Of a stretch of 64,000 nucleotides of DNA, positions 15,966-24,521 are shown one piece after another (within the stretch, counting starts at the first letter, position 1; each line of letters opens with the position of its first letter). The stretch comes from Dongia_B sp035539215 (GTDB taxonomy: Bacteria; Pseudomonadota; Alphaproteobacteria; Dongiales; Dongiaceae), in assembly GCA_035539215.1 (NCBI GenBank), contig DATLIX010000106.1, positions 124,001-188,000 of the forward strand, read 5' to 3'. A program made the translations under genes and the position numbers. The notes beneath the pieces were generated by a model. That model worked only from the letters and a program-made list of their open reading frames with translations, was not told the DNA's origin and did no database searches.

Positions 15966-16673
15966 TCAGATCCAGCCCTGCCGCTTGGCCGCGGCGATAA
16001 GCTGGTCCGAGACCACATCGGCGGTGCGCCGGGCATTGCCTTCGATGGTTGCGTTGCCGGTCGCTTCGCCGGCCAGCTTCATGGTGCCGCCGACCACGAG
16101 GCCGACGGGGCTTGCGGTGGCCGCCATGACCGCCAGGGGCAGGATGACGCCCGGCGTCTTATTGCCGCCGGACGCGACCGTCCCGCTGCCGAGCTGGCGC
16201 AGGCCGTGCGATGTCATCTGGAAGCCTTCGGCCGCCGTGGTCAGGGCGGCATTGCCGGAGCCGAAGCCGACCAGCAAGCGCTTGGCGGTGCTGCCCTCGT
16301 CGGCGGAAACGAAATAGCCCCGGATCACGACGTCATTGAGCTGCGGCGCCGGCTGCCCGGCCGCTTGTACGGCGGGCAGCCCCGCTTCTTGAAGCTGCGC
16401 CGTGACCTGCTTCGCCACCTCGGCGCCGAGCCGGGTGGTCATGTCAAGTTCCTGCGCGGTCGGAGCGTAGTGCGAGACGGCGCCGCTGGCCGCGAAGACC
16501 GATTCCGGCGGCACCTGGGCGGGATCGGCGGTGAAGTCGTAGACCAGGATGCGCGCGGGCCGCGGCAGCTGCTGGCCCTGATAGTACTGGCGCTGGGTCA
16601 CCTCGGTCGAGGCGCAGCCGGATGCGACGAACAGGACGAACAGGCAGATTGCCGATGAACGATGCAAAGTCAT
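15966..16673 (-). CDS. DUF4410 domain lipoprotein
   Basis: Starting at 16673 (GGGGAGG 6 bp upstream) gives a 235-aa protein with a lipoprotein signal, MTLHRSSAICLFVLFVASGC, and lipobox VASGC. The domain begins RPARILVYDFTADPAQVPPE, then YVSQQVTAQL-like text (AEVAKQVTAQLQEAGLPAVQ), NDVVIRGYFVSADEGSTAKR and the Gly-rich VGFGSGNAALT, all landmarks of DUF4410 proteins. These are outer-membrane-associated lipoproteins of unknown function. A longer start at 16733 adds 20 charged residues and spoils the signal peptide. Confidence 0.85.
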   Translation of the reverse strand: MTLHRSSAICLFVLFVASGCASTEVTQRQYYQGQQLPRPARILVYDFTADPAQVPPESVFAASGAVSHYAPTAQELDMTTRLGAEVAKQVTAQLQEAGLPAVQAAGQPAPQLNDVVIRGYFVSADEGSTAKRLLVGFGSGNAALTTAAEGFQMTSHGLRQLGSGTVASGGNKTPGVILPLAVMAATASPVGLVVGGTMKLAGEATGNATIEGNARRTADVVSDQLIAAAKRQGWI

Positions 16674-17169
16674 GTCAGGCCTCCCCTTTTTCGATGACGC
16701 TATGGCGGTGACCGATCGCGGTATCCGCTTCATCGGCGACAGCCGTGTCTTGGTGACGGTGACAGAGTGCCATTCATTGACCGGCGCGCTGTCGCATTGC
16801 AGCGCGGCGGATAGGCTCCGGTAGTCGGGCGCCGATATTCAGGCTCTGGTCATGGGTGGTCGGGCGGTCCGCTACGCCGATAGTGGGTACTCCGGTCGTC
16901 GGCACTCCGGTACTTGGGCACTCCGGTACTCGGGCAGGCCGGTAGCGGGCGGTTTGCCAGGGGGAAAGTTTGGCAGAAATGGCGCCGACCAGTTTGCGCC
17001 AGATCAAGTCAGGCGCCGATTGACGCTAGCGTGTAGGACGATGCGCGGGGCGGTGTGATGGTGAAGCTGTCGCGGCGTATGAAGTCCATCCGCTGCAGCT
17101 CTGCGTCATGTTGTGCGGGGACTGCGTAGGCGGGCTCAGTCGTTTGTTTTCCTTGCTTCGGGTCCGGCG
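16674..17169. other. gene-free region with reiterated ACTCCGGTA motif
   Basis: No gene is seen. Around 16880-16945 the motif GGCACTCCGGTACT and close variants recur four times at about 18-bp spacing, similar to short local reiterations near other genes in this window. The region should hold the promoter of the DUF4410 lipoprotein gene. Confidence 0.4.
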
Positions 17170-17457
17170 TCAGAAAGGTGTTCCGTTCTCCGTCACGCCG
17201 GGTGACGGCGCCGCCGCCCGGTTGCCCCAGCTCGCCCAGACCGTGGCCGCGATCCAGCCGAAGAGGGTCCAACCGAGGACGAGATTGAGGGCGACGATCT
17301 GCGGCATGTGCGGATGTTGGAAGTGTGCCGCGAGCACGCTCGGCAGGAAATAGCCGAGCAGGGCGAAAGCGATGCCGGCGCAGATCCCGATCGTGATGAA
17401 GTGCAGGCTGAGGAAGAGACCAAATCCGAAAGAGACGACGGTGATCGCCATGGTCAC
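17170..17457 (-). CDS. superinfection-immunity-like membrane protein
   Basis: The 95-aa protein has two hydrophobic helices, ITVVSFGFGLFLSLHFITIG and the next AGIAFALLGYFLPSVL, then a third after HMPQIVALNLVLGWTLFGWI. The NLVLGWTLFGWIAATVWA signature is typical of the superinfection immunity (T4 Imm-like) family, named for a phage protein that blocks DNA entry of related phage but also common as a chromosomal membrane protein. Start choice is open between GTG 17457 and ATG 17451; neither has a good ribosome site. Confidence 0.8.
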   Translation of the reverse strand: MTMAITVVSFGFGLFLSLHFITIGICAGIAFALLGYFLPSVLAAHFQHPHMPQIVALNLVLGWTLFGWIAATVWASWGNRAAAPSPGVTENGTPF

Positions 17458-17681
17458 GCCAAGCGCATAGCTATAGAGCCGTATTTCGCCTTTCCCCCCA
17501 TTTTGCCAGTCAGTCTAGGCGCGCCAATGGCCATGCGATAGATGTCTGGCCGCAGCTTGCCGGCAATGCCCTCCGGTCTCGGTGGCTTTCAGCGGTCGGC
17601 CGAAGGCGACCCCCGCCGATGCCGCAAAAACGCCGCATTCGCCTATTAACCCGCGTGGCGGAAGCTGGTTGGGGGAGCCGC

Positions 17682-18095
17682 ATGAAGCTGTGGGTGGCGG
17701 GCCGTGCTGTGTCGATCGCGGTGGCGCCGATCGTGGTAATGGCGATCGAACTCATCTCTATCGCGGCCGCCTTCTCCGGCTGCGCCGCCGGGAAAGCACC
17801 ACCCGCCGCGCTGCCGCCCGCCCCTCCGCCACCAAGTGTCGGCAACGGCATCGGCAGCCAATACGGCAATTACGCCGCGCAGGCCGCCGGCGAGATGCAC
17901 GGTCCCGCGGGCGAGCGCTGCGTCGTCTTCAACTGGGACCGACCGCTGACGAAAGACTTTGTCCTGCGGCTCACTTCCGCATCCTGCGAGTCCGCGGAGC
18001 GGCCCGGCTGGATGATCGCCCGGGAACTCTCCCGCACCGTCATCCCGATGTCGCAGAGCTATCTGAAGGACGCGCGGGCCGCGGGACAGCAATAG
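17682..18095 (+). CDS. putative lipoprotein of unknown function
   Basis: The ATG at 17682 follows GGGGGAG by 4 bp and gives a 137-aa protein with a hydrophobic signal (AVAPIVVMAIELISIAAAF) ending at a lipobox-like FSGC. A Pro/Ala-rich linker (PPAALPPAPPPPS) leads to a small domain with two Cys (ERCVVF, SASCES). An in-frame start at 17619 would add 21 Arg-rich residues and is disfavoured. Three copies of a 15-bp unit follow the stop. Confidence 0.6.
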   Translation: MKLWVAGRAVSIAVAPIVVMAIELISIAAAFSGCAAGKAPPAALPPAPPPPSVGNGIGSQYGNYAAQAAGEMHGPAGERCVVFNWDRPLTKDFVLRLTSASCESAERPGWMIARELSRTVIPMSQSYLKDARAAGQQ

Positions 18096-18103
18096 CCTGG
18101 TGG

Positions 18104-18148
18104 TTCGTGGCCGTGCGGTTCAGGGCCGTGCGGTTCAGGGTCGTGCGG
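18104..18148. repeat. 15-bp unit in three tandem copies
   Basis: TTCGTGGCCGTGCGG, TTCAGGGCCGTGCGG and TTCAGGGTCGTGCGG follow each other without spacing, starting 8 bp after a stop codon and between two convergent lipoprotein genes. Confidence 0.9.
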
Positions 18149-18169
18149 TCACTGGCTCGCCGCCATTCG

Positions 18170-18574
18170 CTACTTGCAGCTGGCTTGGCCCTTGGACCAG
18201 CGTTCGGCATCCGGCCCCAGATGCTGGATGCTGGCGAGGTTGGTCCAGACCGTCACATGGGATGTCAGTTCGTCCTTGGGGACGACCAGGACTGAACCGT
18301 AATAGCGCTTGCCGAGATTGGTCAGCGAGATGTTGACCTGGCCCTGGCGCTTGTCCGTCAGCAGGTCGGAATCGACGTACCACGACGCCGCCGGCCCCGC
18401 GCTCTGGAAGCATCTGATGGTCGGGTAGGCGATCAGTGAATAGGCCGCCGCGTAGCTCATCGGCGCGTCGAATTCATATTTCGCCACCGGATGGTCCTGA
18501 AGTTCCTGGATCGATCCCGCACCGCAGCCGGAAAGCAGCGCCATCGCGCAAACTGTGCTGATTAGCCTGATCAT
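18170..18574 (-). CDS. putative lipoprotein of unknown function
   Basis: The start at 18574 has GAGGAG about 7 bp upstream and yields a 134-aa protein with signal MIRLISTVCAMALLSGC and lipobox LLSGC. The mature part starts GAGSIQELQDHPVAKYEFDA and continues MSYAAAYSLIAYPTIRCFQS; it has two Cys besides the lipidated one. It is convergent with the previous lipoprotein gene, with no obvious partner. It resembles short outer-membrane lipoproteins of Burkholderia- and Rhodospirillum-type bacteria, but no domain is named. Confidence 0.75.
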   Translation of the reverse strand: MIRLISTVCAMALLSGCGAGSIQELQDHPVAKYEFDAPMSYAAAYSLIAYPTIRCFQSAGPAASWYVDSDLLTDKRQGQVNISLTNLGKRYYGSVLVVPKDELTSHVTVWTNLASIQHLGPDAERWSKGQASCK

Positions 18575-18727
18575 TTCAGCTCCTCGTTGCTCATCGAACA
18601 TGAAGCGTGAAGCATAGACCGGCCGGCAGGCAGCGGGGAAGGCCATGAATTGCGAAAGGCGCGGCAGTCGGGCGCGGAACGCGCGGACGACCCGGCCGGC
18701 ACCCGATTTCAGGCCTTGCGGCCGTGC

Positions 18728-18928
18728 TCAGGTCTTGCGGCCGGGCTCGAGGTGCCAGCGCTGCAGCCGCTGGCCGGGATGGTCCTGCAGCCAGTTCGCG
18801 AGATAGCCCTGGGCCTGGATGAAGGCCATGCTGGGATTGAGCGACAGCTGGTCCAGCGGCTGTTCATAGGTGTCGCAGCGATCCGGCGCGCTGATCGCAC
18901 ACAGGGTGATGACCAGTGAATAGAGCAT
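18728..18928 (-). CDS. small secreted or membrane-associated protein, 66 aa
   Basis: A good ribosome site (GAGGGAAAG) precedes the ATG at 18928. The N-terminus is mildly hydrophobic (MLYSLVITLCAI) with a CAISAPDRCDTYE Cys pair that could form a disulfide, followed by a helical C-terminus (PSMAFIQAQGYLANWLQDHP). The layout matches small Cys-containing proteins found near one another in alphaproteobacteria and is likely real. No function is known. Confidence 0.65.
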   Translation of the reverse strand: MLYSLVITLCAISAPDRCDTYEQPLDQLSLNPSMAFIQAQGYLANWLQDHPGQRLQRWHLEPGRKT

Positions 18929-19463
18929 GATGACTTTCCCTCACGGCGCCGCCCCGCAACCGCTTCGACCGGACGTCACCGGCCAGCGCCGCCAGCAAAC
19001 GCGTCTGGCTGCGAGATGCCGTGCACCGGCCTTGCCTGCAAGCGCCTGAGGCTCGCAAGCAGGGGCGACTGGTTTTTCCCCGCTGGGTAGTGGATCGCTC
19101 GCTGGGCCGGCACAGGCCGGAAGACGCGAGTCCCGAACGATGTTTTTGGCGTTGAAGGAAGAATAAAACGCCGGCGCGCAAGCGACAACTGCAAACTCGC
19201 AGAACCGCGTATGCAGGCGCGTTTTGTCGCAGGGGGTGGTATCGCGGTCCGGCGGTGGCACGTTCGCCGACGATTGTTTGCCTGGGGCTTAAGGCCGGAT
19301 CATTTTAGATCTGATCGCAAGTGCTTCGATCCAAAACGTCAACCCATCTCTATTCAATTCAATATGATAGAGCGCGGCCTGATCGTCAGGCGAGACATGC
19401 TCTCGCCCACGCGGTGAAATCAGCAGATGAAGAAATCAGCCGGCGGCAGAGATGAAGCCGCCA
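18929..19463. other. 535-bp region without a recognisable gene
   Basis: Six-frame reading gives only Arg/Pro/Ser-rich shadows. The last part (about 19300-19400) is AT-richer, with GATCATTTTAGATCTGATC near 19307, which could be promoter or terminator DNA, but no element is assignable. Confidence 0.35.
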
Positions 19464-20402
19464 TCAGCTCGTCATCGCCCGGTAGCGCGCCGCGCGATCC
19501 GCCAGTTCGCGGCGCCGGCTGCGCCAGTTGAAGAAGCCGAGCGCCAGCAGCGCGGCGCCGAACAGCGGCAAGGCGGCGGGCAGCGGGGTGAGGTCGACGA
19601 TCGCCGCGGTGAGCGGGCCCGTGATCGAGAAGGAGGTCGTGCCGTCGAGGCCGAGGCCGCGGATCCACAGGTCGTATTCGTTGTCGACCTTGCTGGTTGG
19701 CAGCTTGAGATCGGCCAGCAATTCCAACTGGTCCGGACGGCCGGGCACCAGCTGGGTCGAGACATCGATCAGGCCGGCATCGCGGCCGCCGCCGCCGACC
19801 GTGCCGGATGGCGGATGGCCGGGCGGGGTGGCGTTGGAGGTCATGGTGAAATCCGAGCGCAGGAGGTTGCCCGCCAGGGCATCGGTCAGCGTCAGGTCGA
19901 GATGGGCGGCATTGCCGATAAAGCCGTGCGCCGCGCCGAAATCCGGCCCGAGATGGAAGCCGAACAGCCAGCTGCCGATGAAGGAGCCGGGCGTGCCGCT
20001 GTCCAAGCTGTCGCCCAAGGCGGTGCCGCCATCGACCTGGTATTTATAGGAAATCGTGTTGTTGAAATCGGCCTCGGTGATGGTGATCGGGTCGAAGCTG
20101 CCGGGGCCGGGCAGGTCGCCGATGACGGCATAGATCTCCTCCGCCGCGGCGCGTCCGGCCGCCGGCACGCTGCCCAGAAAGGCGGCGCCGAGCACCGCCG
20201 CCGCGCAGAGCAACGACCGCAGCCCCCATCCGGAGAGCAGGCCGCGGGCGGTAGAGCCTTGGCACGCGATGTTGGCAGAGGCGGGGATGATCGAAAATGA
20301 ATCGACGGAAGATGAGCGGCGAGAAAACGAGCCGGTAAAAGTTGGGCCGGTAAAAGACGGGCTGGCGGAAACGAAGCGGGCCGGTGGTCTGGGCCGGGTC
20401 AT
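19464..20402 (-). CDS. VPLPA-CTERM / PEP-CTERM-type sorted surface protein
   Basis: The ATG at 20402 follows GGAGG by 7 bp and gives 312 aa. After a Ser/Phe-rich lead (about 48 residues), a signal-like hydrophobic stretch (LLCAAAVLGAAFLGSVPAAG) precedes a beta-rich secreted domain. The C-terminus reads TPLPAALPLFGAALLALGFF then NWRSRR: the recognition motif, hydrophobic helix and basic anchor of the VPLPA/PEP-CTERM tripartite signal, used by exosortases to anchor exopolysaccharide-associated proteins. No exosortase or prsK/prsR gene lies in the window. Three phased A-tracts lie 190-230 bp upstream of the start. Confidence 0.85.
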   Translation of the reverse strand: MTRPRPPARFVSASPSFTGPTFTGSFSRRSSSVDSFSIIPASANIACQGSTARGLLSGWGLRSLLCAAAVLGAAFLGSVPAAGRAAAEEIYAVIGDLPGPGSFDPITITEADFNNTISYKYQVDGGTALGDSLDSGTPGSFIGSWLFGFHLGPDFGAAHGFIGNAAHLDLTLTDALAGNLLRSDFTMTSNATPPGHPPSGTVGGGGRDAGLIDVSTQLVPGRPDQLELLADLKLPTSKVDNEYDLWIRGLGLDGTTSFSITGPLTAAIVDLTPLPAALPLFGAALLALGFFNWRSRRRELADRAARYRAMTS

Positions 20403-21092
20403 CACGCACCTCCAGGTTTCGACAGCCGATTTGGCAAGGCCGCATCGGACAGCCGGGGTGAACGGGCAAGGTGAAACGGGCCGGTTTGGACGGCGGAACT
20501 GAACAGGCGGTGTTGGATACGTGCTGGATACAGGTGCGCCTGGGTATTCGGCCGTGGGTATTCGATAGAGAGGAAACGCCCGGCGCGGAAAAAAATCCCG
20601 CACCGCAGAAAAAAATCTGCCGCAGTGCAAAAAAGCTTGCGCCGGGCGGGCTGTGCACCGTTTGGGACGGCCGGGCCGCATGCCGCGGGATTCCGGGAGC
20701 GCCGGGGCCCCACCCTGGACCGCTTGAGCCATAGACGGGTTAAATGTCGATGACCGTCTTATTCGCCTTTCGCTATTCGCCAGATCCTGGGCCATAGTAT
20801 CGAGACGATCAGTATAGAGGCCGTCGGAACGGCGCGATCGGATCGGCTCACATGATTGGCCACATGATCGGCGCCATCCGTATTTGCCGACAGTATCGGG
20901 CAGCGGTTTCGTGCGGCATGATCGTACGCGCGGTCCCGGCGGCGCGCGTAATTCACGCGCGACGACCATCTCGCAAGATCATTCGGTGAAGACCATCCCG
21001 TAGACGTCCAGGCGTGAACGCCGCCTCCCGGTTATGGCAACGCTTTATTGCAACAAGTGGGGGCCGCGTCGCAACAGAAGGAGCCGCGATCG
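20403..21092. other. 690-bp gene-free region with phased A-tracts
   Basis: No gene is supported. The region separates divergent genes, so it holds two promoters. A runs of 7, 7 and 6 bases start at 20589, 20609 and 20629. GCCGGTAAAAG-type motifs recur near 20330-20360 inside the adjacent gene. No sigma-54 PEP-type box was recognised. Confidence 0.5.
20589..20634. promoter_or_regulatory. three A-tracts spaced exactly 20 bp (possible bent DNA)
   Basis: A7 at 20589-20595, A7 at 20609-20615 and A6 at 20629-20634 share the same face of the helix within about one base, set in GC-rich DNA. Such phasing produces intrinsic curvature. The element lies in the shared upstream region of the VPLPA-CTERM gene (minus strand) and a cysteine-hydrolase gene (plus strand). 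Confidence 0.55.
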
Positions 21093-21740
21093 ATGAACTT
21101 TCAGAAAACCGACACCGCCCTCGTCATGATCGATCCGCAGAACGATGTGCTGAGCGAAACCGGCGCCAATTGGGGCGCGGTCGGCGCCAGCGTCACCGAG
21201 AACCGCACCGTCGAGAATATGGAGCTGCTGTTCCAGGCGGCGAAGGCGAAGGGATACGAGGTTTTCATCTCGCCGCATTTCTTCTATCCCACCGACAGCG
21301 GCTGGAAATTCAACGGGCCGCTGGAGAGCGACGAATTCAAGACCGGGACCTTTGCCCGCAAGGGCGCCTTCACCCTGGAAGGCTTCGATAAGTCAGGCGC
21401 GGACTGGCTGGCGCGCTTCAAGCCCTATATCGAGGACGGCAAGACCGTCATCGTCAGCCCGCATAAGGTCTTCGGGCCGCAGACCAACGATCTCGTCCTG
21501 CAATTGCGCAAGCGGGGCATTACGAAAATCCTGCTCGGCGGCATGCTGGCCAATATGTGCGTGGAATCGCATCTGCGCGATTTCATCGAACAGGGCTTCG
21601 AGGTCGCCGTCGTCAAGGACGCCACCGCCGGGCCGCGCCATCCGGTCTGGGGCGACGGCTATCAGGCGGCAATGGTCAACTACCGGTTTCTCGCCCATGC
21701 CGTTCTCTCAACCGCCGAGACGCTTGCCGCGATGGGCTAG
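21093..21740 (+). CDS. isochorismatase-family cysteine hydrolase
   Basis: The 215-aa protein has the catalytic triad of the family: D14 in ALVMIDPQNDVLS, a Lys in SPHKVFGPQ and Cys in GGMLANMCVESHLRDF. Family members hydrolyse amide or vinyl-ether bonds (isochorismate, nicotinamide, N-carbamoyl compounds); the long insertion with PTDSGWKFNGPLESDEFKTG is typical of a subgroup whose substrate is not known. GGAG lies 11 bp upstream of the chosen ATG. Three CGGATAGATA copies follow the stop. Confidence 0.87.
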   Translation: MNFQKTDTALVMIDPQNDVLSETGANWGAVGASVTENRTVENMELLFQAAKAKGYEVFISPHFFYPTDSGWKFNGPLESDEFKTGTFARKGAFTLEGFDKSGADWLARFKPYIEDGKTVIVSPHKVFGPQTNDLVLQLRKRGITKILLGGMLANMCVESHLRDFIEQGFEVAVVKDATAGPRHPVWGDGYQAAMVNYRFLAHAVLSTAETLAAMG

Positions 21741-21759
21741 CGATTGCCGCCACGCCAGT

Positions 21760-21800
21760 CGGATAGATAACCGGGCGGATAGATAGCCGACGGATAGATA
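21760..21800. repeat. CGGATAGATA in three copies at 15-16 bp spacing
   Basis: Copies start at 21760, 21776 and 21791, immediately after the hydrolase gene. No hairpin is associated. Confidence 0.9.
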
Positions 21801-21922
21801 GCTGGAGGGGCAGGCCGCGCGCCTCTGTGCCTTGCCAGCTCCGTGCGGCCTCGGCGCAGGGTTTTCACGCGCGCTCTCCTACTTTGGTCCGATTGTCGCC
21901 GCCGGCCTTTTGCCCGCACATT

Positions 21923-23509
21923 ATGTCGCTTTTAATGCCGCCAGCATCGGCGGCCGTCGGGCGCGGCGCATCGCACCGGGCTGGCTGTCGAGGGCGGCGT
22001 ATCGGGCGCAGCGGATATCGAGGGCGGGCCGCGGATTTGCCAAAGAGCGAGCACAGAGATCCCAGCTTGCGCGCGGTTGCGCCTGCGCCGGGCGCGGCAC
22101 CGGATCAGCCACATGCGGATCAGCCGCCTGCCGATCCGGCGCGGCTGGTCGCCGCGCTGGCCGACCGCATCGGCGGCCTCGGCGTCGAGATGGCGGATAT
22201 TGCCGGCAATATCGAGGAGGTGAGCGGGCGCGTCGCGCATCAGGCCGATCAGTTCCGCGGCCTGCAGCAGACCGCCGGCGCCATGGTGGCGACCAACCGC
22301 GATATCGATCGCGCCGCGCGCGAGGCGCAAGCCGCCGCCGGCGCGGCCGATGGCGAGATCGCCCAGTCGCACGGCATCGTCGTCGGCGCGGTCCACGACA
22401 TCGGTGACCTGATCGCCGCCGTCGGCCGCATCGAGGGGCGGCTCGGCACCATCCAGGCGGTGCTGGAGCAGGTGGCCGGCTTTTCCGGCACCATCGAGAC
22501 CATCGCCAAGCAGACCAATCTGCTGGCGCTCAACGCCACTATCGAGGCGGCGCGCGCCGGCGATGCCGGACGCGGCTTCGGCGTGGTCGCCAATGAGGTG
22601 AAGAGCCTCGCCGACCAGACGCGCAAGGCGACGCGGCAGATCGGCGATACCGTGCAGGACCTTACCAGCCAGATCGGCAGCCTGATCCAGGAAAGCGGCG
22701 CGGCGACCCGCCATGCCAGGGAGGCGGGCGCAGGGGCCGCACAGATCGAAGGCGTGATCGCGCGGGTGCATGACGGTTTTGCCGCCGCCAATCGCGAGAT
22801 CAACGCCATCGCCGGAACCACGGCCGCCAATCTCGGCCATTGCGACACGGTGCTGGCCGAACTCGACGATCTGGTCAAAGGTGTGGAGCTGTCATCCTCC
22901 GCGCTGAAGCAGGCCGACGGGCGCGTCGAACGCCTGCTGAAGCAGAGCGAGACGTTGATCGCGTTCATCGCCGAGAGCGGCGTCGATACGCCCGATACGC
23001 CGCTGATCAGGATCGTGCTGGAGACGGCGCAGAAGATCGCGCAAGCCTTCGAGGCGGCGATCCGGCGCGGCGAGATCACCCAGGCGCAGTTCTTCGATGA
23101 GAATTACCGCGAGATCGCCGGCACCAATCCGAAACAATACCTGACCGATTACGTGGCGCTGACCGACCGCCTGCTGCCGCCGATCCAGGACCCCATCCAG
23201 AAGGCCGATCCGCGCATTGCCTTCTGCGTCGCCTGGGCCAAGGGCGGCTATCTGCCGACCCATAACCCGGATTATAGCCGGCCGCAGGGCAGCGATCCGG
23301 TCTGGAACGCCGCCAACTGCCGCAACCGCCGCCTTTTCAACGATCGCGCCGTGCAGAAGGTGGCGGCCAGCACCAAGCCCTTTCTGCTGCAGACCTATCG
23401 GCGCGACATGGGCGGCGGCAATTTCGTGCTGATGAAGGACCTCTCGGCGCCGATTCATATCAACGGCCGCCACTGGGGCGCCTTCCGCATGGGGTTGCGC
23501 CAGGGGTAA
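21923..23509 (+). CDS. soluble methyl-accepting chemotaxis protein with C-terminal sensor domain
   Basis: There is no transmembrane segment. The centre holds the MCP coiled coil with the hairpin tip ETIAKQTNLLALNATIEAAR and AGDAGRGFGVVANEVKSLAD, the CheA/CheW contact region. The C-terminal 160 residues (after PDTPLIRIVLETAQKIAQAF) form a sensor-like domain with landmarks THNPDYSRPQGSDPVWNAAN, CRNRRLFND and LLQTYRRDMGGGNFVLMKD, which recur at the end of other cytosolic receptors of Azospirillum-type bacteria. The domain order (signalling before sensing) is reversed from membrane receptors. The start is uncertain: residues 1-38 look non-coding, and TTG 22037 or another codon may be used. Confidence 0.85.
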   Translation: MSLLMPPASAAVGRGASHRAGCRGRRIGRSGYRGRAADLPKSEHRDPSLRAVAPAPGAAPDQPHADQPPADPARLVAALADRIGGLGVEMADIAGNIEEVSGRVAHQADQFRGLQQTAGAMVATNRDIDRAAREAQAAAGAADGEIAQSHGIVVGAVHDIGDLIAAVGRIEGRLGTIQAVLEQVAGFSGTIETIAKQTNLLALNATIEAARAGDAGRGFGVVANEVKSLADQTRKATRQIGDTVQDLTSQIGSLIQESGAATRHAREAGAGAAQIEGVIARVHDGFAAANREINAIAGTTAANLGHCDTVLAELDDLVKGVELSSSALKQADGRVERLLKQSETLIAFIAESGVDTPDTPLIRIVLETAQKIAQAFEAAIRRGEITQAQFFDENYREIAGTNPKQYLTDYVALTDRLLPPIQDPIQKADPRIAFCVAWAKGGYLPTHNPDYSRPQGSDPVWNAANCRNRRLFNDRAVQKVAASTKPFLLQTYRRDMGGGNFVLMKDLSAPIHINGRHWGAFRMGLRQG

Positions 23510-23755
23510 GGGCGGGGGATACGGTACCCAGGGATGAGGCTGGCCGCGGCCCGGACCCGGCCGCCGGCAGATATTTCACCTAATTACCTTGTTTTATCGG
23601 GCATTGGCTGCCATATGTAGCTTGTTCGATATATGGCATGTCTTGCTCGCTGCCCTTCAAAGGGTTCTCCAAGTCAACGCTTAGTTCGAATATCAGTCCG
23701 GTCCGCTGGTGGGCCGGATGTCGCAAGCATTGATGCTTTTATCAGGAGAGCCAAC

Positions 23756-23959
23756 ATGGCCATCGGTACAGTCAAGTTTTTCAATACGCAAAAGGGTTTC
23801 GGCTTCATTCAGCCGACTGACGGCAGCAAGGACGTTTTCGTGCATATCACCGCGCTGGAGCGTGCCGGCCTGTCCTCGCTCAGCGAAGGCCAGAAGGTCA
23901 GCTACGACGTCGTCTCCGAGCGTGGCAAGAGCGCCGCTGCCAATCTGCAATTGGCCTAA
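23756..23959 (+). CDS. cold-shock-domain protein (CspA family)
   Basis: The 67-aa protein is a single cold-shock domain: GTVKFFNTQKGFGFIQPTDG carries RNP1 (KGFGFI) and DVFVHITALERAG carries RNP2 (VFVHI). It binds single-stranded nucleic acid and acts as an RNA chaperone. AGGAGAG sits 6 bp before the ATG. The 246-bp leader from the previous gene is long enough for the temperature-responsive 5' leader typical of csp mRNAs, but no structure is claimed. A hydrophobic Csp N-terminus (MAIGTV) is normal. Confidence 0.95.
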   Translation: MAIGTVKFFNTQKGFGFIQPTDGSKDVFVHITALERAGLSSLSEGQKVSYDVVSERGKSAAANLQLA

Positions 23960-24184
23960 CATCACCGGCTGATTGCCAGGAAGCGGGGTCCGGTCGCTTT
24001 TGCGTCGGGCCCTGGTTTTCGTCAATTGGCGGATATCGGCGCAGGAGGCCGATTTTCGCGCTTTAACTGGCGCGCAAAATCGGCGAACTGCGTCCGCGCC
24101 TTCTGCTTCGGCCTGGTATCCGGCTTTCGGCGGCAAGTGCCGCCCCTGCGCCAATGGCGCACCCGCGGAAAGGCAGGGTAGAAA

Positions 24185-24376
24185 ATGAATCCTTCGCACA
24201 AATTTACGATTGGCCAGAGCGTGCACTTCGCCGCCGGCCTGCAGCACACACCCAAAGCCCGCGGCTATTATGAAGTCGTCCGCCTCCTGCCGAGCGATAC
24301 GCGCGACTATCAGTATCGCATCAAGAGCGAGACGGATGGCCATGAACGTGTCGTGCGCGAAAGCGAACTTTCCTAG
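24185..24376 (+). CDS. conserved small protein of unknown function, 63 aa
   Basis: The protein reads KFTIGQSVHFAAGLQHTPKA then RGYYEVVRLLPSDTRDYQYR and KSETDGHERVVRESEL: a small all-beta fold often found as a single gene in Rhodospirillales and rhizobia, where it is annotated only as hypothetical. The spacing of Gly, aromatic and charged residues is like SH3-type barrels. CAGGGTAGAAA precedes the ATG. A GCGCCGG/CCGGCGC hairpin (24376-24400) follows the stop. Confidence 0.8.
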   Translation: MNPSHKFTIGQSVHFAAGLQHTPKARGYYEVVRLLPSDTRDYQYRIKSETDGHERVVRESELS

Positions 24377-24521
24377 CGCCGGATCGATTTCAGCCGGCGC
24401 ATGAGATGTGTCTCATGACGCGCTTCGACCTGAACCCCGAATCCGTCTCTATTGCATGATGACAGAGTCCGCAGATACAGAGCTGCCGCTACGACGGGGC
24501 CGATAAAAGGGATAAGCGACA

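Noticed and set aside
17458..17510. possible G-run frameshift upstream of the superinfection-immunity gene (ATG followed by five more G)
   Set aside because: One extra G would join a well-placed ATG to the gene, but the shorter GTG/ATG starts already give a complete family-length protein, so no error need be assumed.
20403..20969. N-terminal extension of the VPLPA-CTERM protein to 501 aa
   Set aside because: The extension is Arg/Pro-rich, has no signal peptide and ignores the well-placed ribosome site before 20402.
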